From Jannaschia sp. M317 (GTDB lineage: Bacteria; Pseudomonadota; Alphaproteobacteria; Rhodobacterales; Rhodobacteraceae), in assembly GCF_025141175.1 (NCBI RefSeq), contig NZ_CP081155.1:1455001-1519000 (forward strand): a stretch of DNA of 64,000 nt, written 5' to 3'. The notes under the pieces are model-generated. The model ran no database searches and was not told the DNA's origin. It saw only the letters and a list, made by a program, of their open reading frames with translations. The first letter of the stretch is position 1. The number at the start of each line of letters is the position of its first letter. Positions 16,729 to 25,017 of this stretch are shown here, one piece after another. The translations under genes were made by a program, and so were the position numbers.

Positions 16729-17435
16729 GTGCGTGCCTTTTCAAACTTTGCCCAAAGGTCCTTGAAGGTTTCAAAATCGACGGGTCCATTCCCGACGGCG
16801 TCAAGGACCACTGCTTCGGCGGCGAAAAGCCGGTCCAGCGCGTCCTGCAGCAACGGTATCACATCGACAGGGACACAGACTGCACCGTGTCTGTCCGCAT
16901 GGATCAAGTCACCTTGCGCCACGCGCATGCCAAACACCGTTACTGGGGTGCCGATATCGTGGACGTGGACAAATCCGTGACTTGGGCCGACAGATCCTGC
17001 CAAAATCGGGAATCCGTCCGGTATATCGCCAAGATCGCGCATCACACCATTTGTGACAGCTCCGCCCAGGGCGAAGACGTTCTTGTGAATCTGGGCGTGA
17101 ACCTCGCCCCACCAAGCACCAAGCGCGGCATCGCCGTCGAGGTCTTCTATCACGGCAACGCCGGGTCGGGCCCCGCTGTTCATGGCCTCGAAGTAGGCCA
17201 TGCGGCGTGCGCGGATTTCCTCTGTCGGCGCGGTCGGGGGCAGGTTTCCCGAGATGCGGGCTGTGCGTGCGAAGCCGACGATCCGCGCGTCCGGATCGCC
17301 GGCCCATTGAACTGTGCGGTGGGTGAAGCCTGAAAACCCTCGGCGGCCTTGCGCGACTTCGATTGCATTGCAGACGGTCGGCGTATCGCAGGTTTGCAGG
17401 CGTGCGATCAAAGCGGGAATGTCAGGTGCCGTCAT
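16725..17435 (-). CDS. RraA/HMG-aldolase family protein
   Basis: 236-residue member of the RraA-like fold, which includes 4-hydroxy-4-methyl-2-oxoglutarate/4-carboxy-4-hydroxy-2-oxoadipate aldolases and oxaloacetate decarboxylases. Family landmarks are the start DTPTVCNAIE, the substrate loop GGAVTNGVMRD (about residues 123-133) and IHADRHGAVCVP (about residues 178-189) with the metal-binding acidic residue. Enzymatic rather than RNase E-inhibitor function is likely in a sugar-acid operon. It overlaps otnK by ATGA and its start lies inside the 3' end of the alpha/beta hydrolase gene by 14 bases. Confidence 0.82.
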   Translation of the reverse strand: MTAPDIPALIARLQTCDTPTVCNAIEVAQGRRGFSGFTHRTVQWAGDPDARIVGFARTARISGNLPPTAPTEEIRARRMAYFEAMNSGARPGVAVIEDLDGDAALGAWWGEVHAQIHKNVFALGGAVTNGVMRDLGDIPDGFPILAGSVGPSHGFVHVHDIGTPVTVFGMRVAQGDLIHADRHGAVCVPVDVIPLLQDALDRLFAAEAVVLDAVGNGPVDFETFKDLWAKFEKART

Positions 17436-18129
17436 GTGTCACCTTGGTGGCCTGCATGACGGCCGATGCACATGCCTGTGGGTCTTCCAGCAGCGCGTAG
17501 TGCCCCAGTCCCTCAAGCGGGATGAACAGTCCGTCCGGAGCCGCCTGCGCGGCAGCTATGCCATAGCTCGGCGGGGTGATCCTGTCCTGGGTGCCAGCCA
17601 GTGCCAGCACGGGCATCCGCGCACGTGCCAGTGCAGGCACGGCACCGGGGCGTGTCAGCGACAGTCGCGTCTGGGCATCTATCATATGCGATGTCGCGTC
17701 AGCCATTTCGCAGATCCGAGCACGTGTCTGATCAGCGGTCGGGCCAAAAACCTCTGGCGGGCGAGCCATGAGCGCCGCGGCCCCACCACGAGCCTTTACG
17801 TCCCTTGCCAGGTCATGGCGGCGAACGGCACAGACAGGATCGTCTGCAAACGGGTTCACCCCAAAGAGGATCAGCCGATGGGCCGACATGCGGTCAGCAT
17901 GATGCGCCGCGACCAGTGCCCCCAGAGAAAAACCACACACGACCGCGCCACGGGGAAGATCCGAAAGGACGCATGCATAGTCTTCGACCTTTGGCTGATC
18001 TAGCGGGATATGCTGTCGGTGCTGTGGTGGAACGGCCAGCGTATCGAGCATATCCTCAAACAAGATTTCGGTGCACAGGGTCCCGCCCAGCAAGATCCAG
18101 GGCCGGTCCGCCAAACTGTCAGTATCCAT
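17422..18129 (-). CDS. Alpha/beta-fold hydrolase
   Basis: 235-residue serine hydrolase. The nucleophile elbow is GFSLG (Ser68), the acid is in AGTQDRITPP and the histidine in GLGHYALLEDP near the C-terminus, so the triad appears complete. A cap region lies between about residues 100 and 160. Within a sugar-acid operon it may open a lactone or cleave an ester. Family membership alone does not define the substrate. It overlaps the HpaI-type aldolase gene upstream by 11 bases and the RraA-like gene downstream by 14. Confidence 0.8.
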   Translation of the reverse strand: MDTDSLADRPWILLGGTLCTEILFEDMLDTLAVPPQHRQHIPLDQPKVEDYACVLSDLPRGAVVCGFSLGALVAAHHADRMSAHRLILFGVNPFADDPVCAVRRHDLARDVKARGGAAALMARPPEVFGPTADQTRARICEMADATSHMIDAQTRLSLTRPGAVPALARARMPVLALAGTQDRITPPSYGIAAAQAAPDGLFIPLEGLGHYALLEDPQACASAVMQATKVTHDGT

Positions 18130-18907
18130 TTTGAGCGGTGACTTGTGGGCCGGTAACTTGCAGCGTTTCGCGGACCGCGTCTTGCATGCTTCGCGTCAGG
18201 TGGGCGAAATCGTTGCCCGGTGTAACCAGGTCAAATCCCTGTGCGACCCGGCGCCGCGCGTCTTCGCCCGAGGCACAGAACACACCGACCGGTATGCCGC
18301 GCCGTTTTGCAGACGACAGCACATGCAGCATGGCCGCTTCGGATCTGGGGCGGGGATGGCCGACATGTCCGTCCAGCGCGAAGGCCAGATCGTTGGGGCC
18401 CAAATAGATCATATCCACCCCCGCCACGGCGAGGATCTCTTCGATCCGTTCCACGGCTTCCGCGGTTTCGATCATCGGGATTGCCATGACGGTCCCATCC
18501 GCTTCGGCGACGTAGTCGCGACCACCGTACAGCATGCCACGCGATGGCCCGAAACTGCGGTTGCCGTGCGGCGGATACCGACACGCCGCGACAAGTTCCT
18601 CGGCTTGCTGAGGTGTCGAAATCATCGGACAGATGATCCCGTAGGCGCCGGCATCCAGCAGGTGCATGACCTGAGCAGGGTTCAGATCCGGAACCCGCAC
18701 CATCGGCGTCGCGGGCGTCGCAGAAATCGCCTGCATCATCGCCAAGGCGTCAGAGAACCCCAGCATGCCATGTTGCAAATCAACCGTGACGGCATGCACG
18801 CCGCTATGACCGACGCCTTCGGCGGAATAGGTCGACGCGATCGATAGCCAGCCGTTCACGACGGTCTGACCGGCGGCAATGCGGGTCCGGACAGCGTTGG
18901 CGCGCAT
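18119..18907 (-). CDS. HpcH/HpaI-family aldolase
   Basis: Class II (metal-dependent) pyruvate- or glyoxylate-type aldolase of 262 residues. It has the HpaI landmarks VTVDLQHGMLG (about residues 40-50), GAYGIICPMI, a metal-binding glutamate in PMIETAEAVE and the acidic YLGPNDLAFALDG loop. Relatives cleave 2-keto-3-deoxy or 4-hydroxy-2-oxo acids. Placed with OtnK/OtnC and an RraA-like enzyme, it probably cleaves a keto-acid derived from the imported sugar acid. The start shares one base with the bicupin stop (TGATG). Confidence 0.85.
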   Translation of the reverse strand: MRANAVRTRIAAGQTVVNGWLSIASTYSAEGVGHSGVHAVTVDLQHGMLGFSDALAMMQAISATPATPMVRVPDLNPAQVMHLLDAGAYGIICPMISTPQQAEELVAACRYPPHGNRSFGPSRGMLYGGRDYVAEADGTVMAIPMIETAEAVERIEEILAVAGVDMIYLGPNDLAFALDGHVGHPRPRSEAAMLHVLSSAKRRGIPVGVFCASGEDARRRVAQGFDLVTPGNDFAHLTRSMQDAVRETLQVTGPQVTAQNGY

Positions 18908-20034
18908 CAGCCTGCCCGCCGGTAGCTGGGCAAAAGGGACGCCTTTGCGACGAATCCGCTCGCGTCCAGACCGAGGCCCGCTGCTCGTGCCGCATCAAGG
19001 ACGTCTGGCGCAAAGACGGGTCGCTTGCGATGATCCCCGCTGAGGACAACCAAGGCTTCGACGGGGGTGTCGCCCGTTGCGGTCAAGCTGCGCATCACGC
19101 CACCGGGGATCGAATAGGTGTCCCATGCGTTGATCTCGACGGACGCGCTGCCGCCATCGGCGTAGTCCAGGCGCAATTGTCCCTCATGCATCATCAGCAC
19201 CATCTTTTCATCGACGCTGAAGGGGCCGACAGACTGGCCCGGTTCGATGCGCAGCCATTCCGCTGAAAATCCATGGGGATTGGTGAGCGGTGCGGCATGT
19301 TCGCGGTTCTGGGTCATGCCGAACCCGATGACGGGCGCAATTTGTGCGCCGCCTGTCGAAAGCGCCTGGTCGATGAAGGCAGGTTTGAAATCGCGGGCGT
19401 CGGCTGCAACGATCCTCGACATCATTTCGTCGCGGGACACATCGCGCAGATCGGCGACATCCTCGTCGGGCATTGGTGGAATACGCCCGCTTTCCGGCGG
19501 AACGGCATCGCCGCGCGAGGTGTCGATCAGGCTGTTTTCCGTCGAGATATACAGCCCGTAGTCAGCCGCTTCGCGAATGATTTCGGGGTGGAAGATGACG
19601 CCGCCGGTGTTGTCCCCGCCAAGAATGGTAAAGAGCCAGCCATCGTCGGGACCCGTATTGGTAAAGCCGCGAAAGATCCATGTGGGGACAGACACGATAT
19701 CGCCCTTGCGCCCCGTCACTTCGTTTTCACCGTTCGATCCCCAACGGAATGTCCATTCCCCGGCCTGGACGATGAACACTTCGGCGGTGAAGTGGATGTG
19801 CAGGTTGTTGGTGATGCCATGGGGCATTGCCGCCGCCCCGATATTGAAGCCGTGTGCCTCTGGCAGGTTGATGACCTGATCCGCCGATGACGTCACGCCG
19901 GGGCCAATGATGGAGTAGTTTTCCTTGGTGTCTGATCCAGGCTTCTTGCAGTCGATAAAGGCGACCGTGCAGGACACATAGTCATCCCGTTTGATGTGGC
20001 GTGCGTCTGCGATGTCTTGTGTGATGGGGGTCAT
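18907..20034 (-). CDS. Bicupin protein of unknown function
   Basis: 375-residue protein with two cupin domains. The first (about residues 50-150) shows NNLHIHFTAEVFIVQAGEW, a metal-ligand His-x-His...Glu pattern. The second (about 250-350) shows the milder MVLMMHEGQLRLDYADGG with fewer possible ligands. The start at 20034 is set by AAAGGA seven bases upstream; the open frame beyond it runs into the ATPase gene. Bicupins include sugar isomerases, dioxygenases and oxalate decarboxylases. Here the enzyme sits between a carbohydrate importer and aldolases, and no reaction can be assigned. Confidence 0.72.
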   Translation of the reverse strand: MTPITQDIADARHIKRDDYVSCTVAFIDCKKPGSDTKENYSIIGPGVTSSADQVINLPEAHGFNIGAAAMPHGITNNLHIHFTAEVFIVQAGEWTFRWGSNGENEVTGRKGDIVSVPTWIFRGFTNTGPDDGWLFTILGGDNTGGVIFHPEIIREAADYGLYISTENSLIDTSRGDAVPPESGRIPPMPDEDVADLRDVSRDEMMSRIVAADARDFKPAFIDQALSTGGAQIAPVIGFGMTQNREHAAPLTNPHGFSAEWLRIEPGQSVGPFSVDEKMVLMMHEGQLRLDYADGGSASVEINAWDTYSIPGGVMRSLTATGDTPVEALVVLSGDHRKRPVFAPDVLDAARAAGLGLDASGFVAKASLLPSYRRAG

Positions 20035-20048
20035 GGTCGTTCCTTTCC

Positions 20049-21101
20049 TCAACCAAGTCGTTCGCCACTGGCGCGATCGAAAAGGTGAATGCGTGCATCT
20101 TGTTTTGGTGCCAGAAAACAGGGCGAATTGATCTCGGCTTCGAAATCCGCGTGGCCGCGTGCGCAAACCGAGGACGGCCCATTGCGCATCGTGACCAGGG
20201 TGGATTCACCCGTCAGTTCCAAGGCATAGAGTTTGCCACCAATCGCCGCGCCGGTGTCGGTCGTGATTTCAAGTTCCTCGGGGCGAATACCCAGGACAAC
20301 GCCATCACGGTCGGCCAGATCAACCGCCACCTGGACACCGTCCGCTCGGAACACACCGCCTTTGACCGCGCCATCGATCAGGTTCATCGACGGCGATCCG
20401 ATAAAGCCCGCCACAAACAGATCCGCAGGTTCGGCATAGATTTTCTTGGGTGTATCCAATTGGACAATCCGCCCCTCGCGCATCACTGCGACGCGGGTGG
20501 CCAGCGTCATCGCCTCCATCTGGTCATGGGTCACGTAAACGGTGGTGACGCCCAGTTCGTGGTGCAGGTGCTTCAACTCGGCGCGCATTGTCACGCGCAG
20601 CTTCGCGTCCAGGTTCGACAGCGGCTCGTCCATCAGGAATATGGATGGCGTACGCACGATCGCGCGGGCCAGTGCCACGCGTTGCCGCTGGCCGCCCGAC
20701 AATTCCGAAGGACGGCGTTCCAACAACTTGTCCAGCTCGACCTTTTCGGCGGTTTCCTGCACGCGGGCCTTGCGATCCGCCTTGGACATGCCGCGCAGCT
20801 TGAGCGGATAGTCGATGTTCTGACGCACGGTCATATGCGGATAAAGACCATAGTTCTGGAACACCATCGCGATGTCACGATCTTTGGGCGGCTTGTTGTT
20901 GATCCGCTCGCCCTTGATCATGATGTCGCCTGAAGTGATGTCCTCAAGCCCTGCAATCATGCGCATGGTCGTGGTCTTGCCACAGCCCGACGGGCCGAGA
21001 AGCACGAGGAACTCGCCATCATGAATGGTCAGGCTTTGTTTGGGAACGGCAAGGAAATTGCCGTATTTCTTTTCGATATCGACAAGACGGACTTCGGCCA
21101 T
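20049..21101 (-). CDS. Carbohydrate ABC transporter ATPase (UgpC/MalK-like)
   Basis: ATPase of a CUT1-type sugar importer, 350 residues. Motifs: Walker A GPSGCGKTTTMR, Q-loop MVFQNYGLYPHM, signature LSGGQRQRVALARAI, Walker B IFLMDEPLSNLD and VTHDQMEAMTLA. The C-terminal regulatory/TOBE region (about 235-350) contains the usual GIRPEEL. AAAGGAA lies ahead of the ATG at 21101. It sits 13 bases beyond the MalG-like permease stop, so it belongs to the importer operon. Confidence 0.92.
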   Translation of the reverse strand: MAEVRLVDIEKKYGNFLAVPKQSLTIHDGEFLVLLGPSGCGKTTTMRMIAGLEDITSGDIMIKGERINNKPPKDRDIAMVFQNYGLYPHMTVRQNIDYPLKLRGMSKADRKARVQETAEKVELDKLLERRPSELSGGQRQRVALARAIVRTPSIFLMDEPLSNLDAKLRVTMRAELKHLHHELGVTTVYVTHDQMEAMTLATRVAVMREGRIVQLDTPKKIYAEPADLFVAGFIGSPSMNLIDGAVKGGVFRADGVQVAVDLADRDGVVLGIRPEELEITTDTGAAIGGKLYALELTGESTLVTMRNGPSSVCARGHADFEAEINSPCFLAPKQDARIHLFDRASGERLG

Positions 21102-21114
21102 AATCGTATTCCTT

Positions 21115-21930
21115 TTACTTGACCGCGCCGGCCGTCATGCCGCGCGTGAAGTGTTTTTGGATGAACAATGCCATGATGAAGATCGGCACTGTAATCATGA
21201 CGCCTGCGGCTGACATCAATTCCCAGAGATCACCCCGTTCGGTACGGAAATTCACGAGACCCACGGGCAGGGTCACAGCCTCACGGCGCGACAAGATCAG
21301 GGCGAACAGAAATTCGTTCCACGTCAGGATGAAACAAAAGATCGATGACGTCATGATACCCGGCGCGGCCATGGGCAGAACGATGTCCTTGATCACCCGC
21401 AGGCGGGACGCGCCGTCAATCATCGCGGCTTCTTCGCTGTCTTGTGGAATTGCGTCGATGAACCCTTTGATCATCCAGATCACAAATGGCGTCACGATAG
21501 CCAGGTTCACGATGATCAATGCGATCCGCGTGTCCAACAGGTCCAACTGGCGGAACATCAGGAAGAACGGCAGCACGATGACAACGGCAGGGATGAACTG
21601 CGTGGACAAGATCAGGAAGAATAGGAATTTGCGCGCCCGCACCCGAAATCGCGAAAAGGAATAGGCCGCCAGCGTGGCACAGGGGACCGCAATCGCCACG
21701 GTCACCGTCGAGACGATCACCGAATTGAGGACCATGCTGCCAAGGTTCCACGGGTGCGAGAACACCGTGATGAAGTTCTGCAAGGTGGGCTCAAACCACA
21801 GCGACAGGGAATATGCATCACGCGGCTGTTTGAAAGCCGTCAGGAACATCCATGCAATAGGGAACAGAACCACGATCGAGATAAGGACCAGGAGGGCGCG
21901 TTCGCCCACATAGGCAAGCTGACGTTTCAT
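21115..21930 (-). CDS. Carbohydrate ABC transporter permease (MalG-like)
   Basis: 271-residue inner-membrane permease with about six helices. The coupling loop EEAAMIDGASRLRVIKDIVLP shortened here (EEAAMIDGASRL, about residues 173-184) is the CUT1 family EAA motif. The ATG at 21930 overlaps the MalF-like stop as ATGA, so the longer open frame from 22011 is rejected. It forms the pore with the next gene. Confidence 0.9.
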   Translation of the reverse strand: MKRQLAYVGERALLVLISIVVLFPIAWMFLTAFKQPRDAYSLSLWFEPTLQNFITVFSHPWNLGSMVLNSVIVSTVTVAIAVPCATLAAYSFSRFRVRARKFLFFLILSTQFIPAVVIVLPFFLMFRQLDLLDTRIALIIVNLAIVTPFVIWMIKGFIDAIPQDSEEAAMIDGASRLRVIKDIVLPMAAPGIMTSSIFCFILTWNEFLFALILSRREAVTLPVGLVNFRTERGDLWELMSAAGVMITVPIFIMALFIQKHFTRGMTAGAVK

Positions 21931-22820
21931 GCGGTTGCCATCTTTCTTTCGCTCAGCAGCATGCGGACATACCAGATTGAGATGAACATCATGATCAACG
22001 TCAGGATCCACGCCAGCGCAGAGGCGTAGCCCATGTCGAACCAGCGGAAGCCCACGTTGAAGATAAAGTAAGCCAGTGTTTCGGTGGATGTACCGGGGCC
22101 ACCACCTGTCAGCGTGACGACCTGGTCGAACATCTTCAGCGCGAAGATCGTTTTCAGAACCGCCATCACAAGGATGACGCCACGCATTTGCGGCAGGATG
22201 ATCCCGAAAATGATGCGCAGGTTCGAGGCGCCATCAATGCGTGCGGCTTCCTCGGTTTCCTTGGGGATCGAGGCCAGCCCGCCCAGGCACATGAAGGTCA
22301 TGTAGGGGGTCCAGTGCCAGACATCGGTGAGGACCAGAATGCCCATGGCCAATTGCGGATCTGCGAGCCACGGCACACCCTGCAGCGACGGAAAGACGGC
22401 CCCCAGACCATTGGCGAGGACACCAAATTCCGGGTTGAACATGAATCGATAGCTGACCCCGATCAATGCGGGGCTCATCGCGAAGGGCAGAATGAGGATG
22501 ATGCGCGTAAATGTGTGCATCGGCCCTTTGCGGCGCAAAAGCAACGCCAACGCCATGGCCAGAACGACGGTGAGGGCAACACTAGTGATTACGAAAACGA
22601 AGGTAACCCAAAGGGAATTCAGAAATGCGCTTTCGCTGGCGGCATAGATGTAATTGTCGAAACCGACGAACCCCTCGGGGCGGCGGCTTGTCGTGAGGTC
22701 CCAGGCGCGAAACGATGTGACGAATGAATGGGCGAGGGGATAAATCGTTGTGGCCAGCACGATTATGAAAGCTGGGATCAGAAGCCAGTACGGAAGCAGC
22801 CGGTCTTGCACGGAGATCAC
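21927..22820 (-). CDS. Carbohydrate ABC transporter permease (MalF-like), GTG start
   Basis: 297-residue permease with an N-terminal helix (LLPYWLLIPAFIIVLATTIY), five further helices and the coupling loop EEAARIDGASNLRIIFGI (about residues 195-212). The start codon is GTG at 22820, preceded by a weak GACGAG. The gene is separated from the binding-protein gene by 68 bases that contain a strong stem-loop (22853-22878). This fits lower expression of the permeases than of the binding protein. Confidence 0.9.
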   Translation of the reverse strand: MISVQDRLLPYWLLIPAFIIVLATTIYPLAHSFVTSFRAWDLTTSRRPEGFVGFDNYIYAASESAFLNSLWVTFVFVITSVALTVVLAMALALLLRRKGPMHTFTRIILILPFAMSPALIGVSYRFMFNPEFGVLANGLGAVFPSLQGVPWLADPQLAMGILVLTDVWHWTPYMTFMCLGGLASIPKETEEAARIDGASNLRIIFGIILPQMRGVILVMAVLKTIFALKMFDQVVTLTGGGPGTSTETLAYFIFNVGFRWFDMGYASALAWILTLIMMFISIWYVRMLLSERKMATA

Positions 22821-22852
22821 CTCGTCGCAAATTTTCGAGAAAACAGAGGATT

Positions 22853-22878
22853 GGCCGGACGACAGATGCCGTCCGGCC
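22853..22878 (-). terminator. Stem-loop after the sugar-binding-protein gene
   Basis: Perfect 9-bp arms GGCCGGACG (22853-22861) and CGTCCGGCC (22870-22878) flank an eight-base loop. They lie ten bases past the stop of the binding-protein gene and before the permease start. With no U-run on the minus strand, it probably stabilises the upstream mRNA or partially terminates, setting a high binding-protein:permease ratio. Confidence 0.6.
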
Positions 22879-22888
22879 GACCGGGAGG

Positions 22889-24160
22889 TTAGCGGATCGC
22901 CGCGATATCCTCGGCAGCCTTGTCCAACGCGGCCTGCACGTCGGTGCCTTCGCCGGATGCAAGGCTGGAAATCGCTGTCTCGAGGATCAGCGCAATACGC
23001 GGCCAGTCATCACCGAATTCCATGCCTTCTGCCGTTGCCAATGCGTCAGCCGCAGCCTGGTGCATGCCGCCCCAACGGGCGTTGACGTCCGCGTCTGTCA
23101 GGTTGGACATGTGGACCGCGACGACCTCTGACAGATCAGGGTCGAGCAGAACGTCACGTTCCAGCGCCGGATCCGTGAGCCAGCTCAGGAATTCGGTCGC
23201 GGCACCCTTGGAATCGGATTCTTGCGTGACGCCGAAGATCCACGTGTTGGTGAAGGTCGTGCGATCCGCACCTGCAACCGACGGGAGGGATGTAAACCCG
23301 ACCTGATCGGTCGACAGCGTCGATTGCTCTGGGTCTGTCAGCTGGGAATTGACCCACCACCACACCGGCAACATCGCAGAATTGCCCTGCTTGAAGGATG
23401 TGACCGCGTCCTGTTCGACGAAGACTGCCGAACCCGCAGGCACGATTTCCTCGGCCAGATAGCTGATATAGGTTTCCGTCGCGGCGACGCCCGCATCGGA
23501 GTTGAAGACTGGCGCGCCGTCGGCGTCAAACACGTCACCGCCATTCCCCCAAAGAAGGTTCATCCAGACCATCAGGTTCTGGCCGTTCAGCTTGCCATAC
23601 GGCAAGGCAATGCCAGCCGCATCCGAGCTGTCCTGAATGGCTTTGGCTGCGGTGACCATCTCGTCCCAGGTTTGCGGCGGTGTTACGTTCGCCGCATCAA
23701 AGAGGTCCTTGCGATAGAACATCAGCTGGACGTGGCCGCGCACGGGCAGGCCGATCAAGTCCCCGTTCAGCATTCCATGACGCATATGCGCGGCCGGAAA
23801 GTCGCTGAGATCGACGCCAAGCGCTTCGATCTCGGGGCCAATCGGCTCCATCAGCATCTGCAGCGAGCTGACCCATTGGTCCATCACCGACACGACGTCA
23901 TAGTCGCCGCCCGCCACCATTTCAGTGGTCAGCGCCTCCTTCATGTTCGGGAACGGCACGTAGTCATAGATGACATCGATCCCCGTCGCGTCTTCGAATT
24001 CGGCCAGCCGCGCCTCGTGGGCGGCAAACTGGCTGGATGTCACGGCAAGGACTGTCACGGTCTGACCCTCGTAGGGCCGTCCTTCGGTCGCTTCCCATGC
24101 GAACGCTTGCGCGCCGTAAAGTGAAGCGGCGATCGCGATCGCGCTGGTAAGTTGTTTCAT
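22889..24160 (-). CDS. Carbohydrate ABC transporter extracellular solute-binding protein
   Basis: Periplasmic sugar-binding protein, 423 residues. The Sec signal peptide MKQLTSAIAIAASLYGAQAF ends near AFA at residue 21. The mature protein is of the MalE/UgpB cluster: TVLAVTSSQFAAHEARLAEF at the start and TPPQTWDEMVTAAKAI about residue 155. It is first in the minus-strand importer operon. The divergent GntR regulator gene lies 131 bases away. The ligand is presumably a sugar acid or its lactone, given the downstream OtnK/OtnC. This is an inference from context. Confidence 0.9.
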   Translation of the reverse strand: MKQLTSAIAIAASLYGAQAFAWEATEGRPYEGQTVTVLAVTSSQFAAHEARLAEFEDATGIDVIYDYVPFPNMKEALTTEMVAGGDYDVVSVMDQWVSSLQMLMEPIGPEIEALGVDLSDFPAAHMRHGMLNGDLIGLPVRGHVQLMFYRKDLFDAANVTPPQTWDEMVTAAKAIQDSSDAAGIALPYGKLNGQNLMVWMNLLWGNGGDVFDADGAPVFNSDAGVAATETYISYLAEEIVPAGSAVFVEQDAVTSFKQGNSAMLPVWWWVNSQLTDPEQSTLSTDQVGFTSLPSVAGADRTTFTNTWIFGVTQESDSKGAATEFLSWLTDPALERDVLLDPDLSEVVAVHMSNLTDADVNARWGGMHQAAADALATAEGMEFGDDWPRIALILETAISSLASGEGTDVQAALDKAAEDIAAIR

Positions 24161-24291
24161 AGGTTCCTCCCTTGATTTTTCCTAGGTAGACGGGCCGCGC
24201 CAGCTTCGTCAATAAAATTATCAATAATATATATGGACAGAGTTTCGTGCTATGCTAAGCTGTTGTCATTGAAGGGGATGGGTGGCTGCGA
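24161..24291. promoter_or_regulatory. Divergent promoter region of locus 2 with AT-rich direct repeat
   Basis: The spacer between the binding-protein gene and the GntR regulator contains an unusually AT-rich block. A direct repeat TCAATAA occurs twice, at 24209-24215 and 24221-24227, separated by AATTA. The same block would supply -10-like elements for the minus strand (TATATATTAT). It is the most likely site of control by the adjacent regulator. Confidence 0.5.
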
Positions 24292-24945
24292 ATGACTGTT
24301 TCGCTGACGACAGACTTGCAAGACGACATCATTTTTGGCGTCTATGCGCCGGGAAACCGCATCATCGAAGACAGCGTGATGGAACGTTACAATGCCAAGC
24401 GCCATGCCGTCCGCAACGCATTCTCAGAGCTTGAATCCCAGGGTCTTCTGATCCGAAGACCGAACCGTGGCGTCGAGGTCGTGGACTTCACGCCCGAAGA
24501 AGTGGACGCCTTGTATGATGTCCGCATAATTCTTGAAACGGCTGCCGCCAAACGCACAATTCTGCCCTGTGACCCGGCGATCGTGGCAAGGCTGGATGAT
24601 ATAGCGCGCCGCCACAGTGAGGCGGTGCACGATCAGAATTTCCGCGCGGTCTACTGGCTGAACCAGGAATTCCACGAGGTGCAGTTTGCGACCTGCGGCA
24701 ACCCGCGGTTGGCGGAGCTGATCGGCACGCATGCCCGGACCGCACAATCCATCCGCGTTGTGAAATACCAGGACGCCGAACATATGCGCACGGTCATTTC
24801 GCAGCATTTCGATATCGTTGCCGCTCTTGCCGGTGACTCGCAGGATGCGTTGGTTGCTGCGGTTCAGGCGCATTTGCCCGCCTCGGCCGAGGCCTATCGA
24901 AAACTCTATGAGCGGCGTTTTGGGTCGCGGTCGGCCACTGCCTGA
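24292..24945 (+). CDS. GntR-family regulator (FCD/FadR subfamily)
   Basis: 217-residue regulator. The winged helix at the N-terminus is recognisable (residues 8-65; DIIFGVYAPGNRIIEDSVME, then AVRNAFSELESQGLL and RRPNRGVEVVDF). The FCD effector domain (about 75-205) has the metal/ligand residues in DVRIILETAAA, NQEFHEVQF and ISQHFDIVAAL. The usual leader before the wing is short. FCD regulators generally sense organic acids or sugar acids, which fits divergent control of the OtnK/OtnC-type locus. Confidence 0.87.
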   Translation: MTVSLTTDLQDDIIFGVYAPGNRIIEDSVMERYNAKRHAVRNAFSELESQGLLIRRPNRGVEVVDFTPEEVDALYDVRIILETAAAKRTILPCDPAIVARLDDIARRHSEAVHDQNFRAVYWLNQEFHEVQFATCGNPRLAELIGTHARTAQSIRVVKYQDAEHMRTVISQHFDIVAALAGDSQDALVAAVQAHLPASAEAYRKLYERRFGSRSATA

Positions 24946-25017
24946 CCCAGGGCTCGGTCAGCCCGAAACCCGGCTTGCCCGGCGGGTCTGAGGCAGGTCA
25001 TCATCCGGTCATGACGC

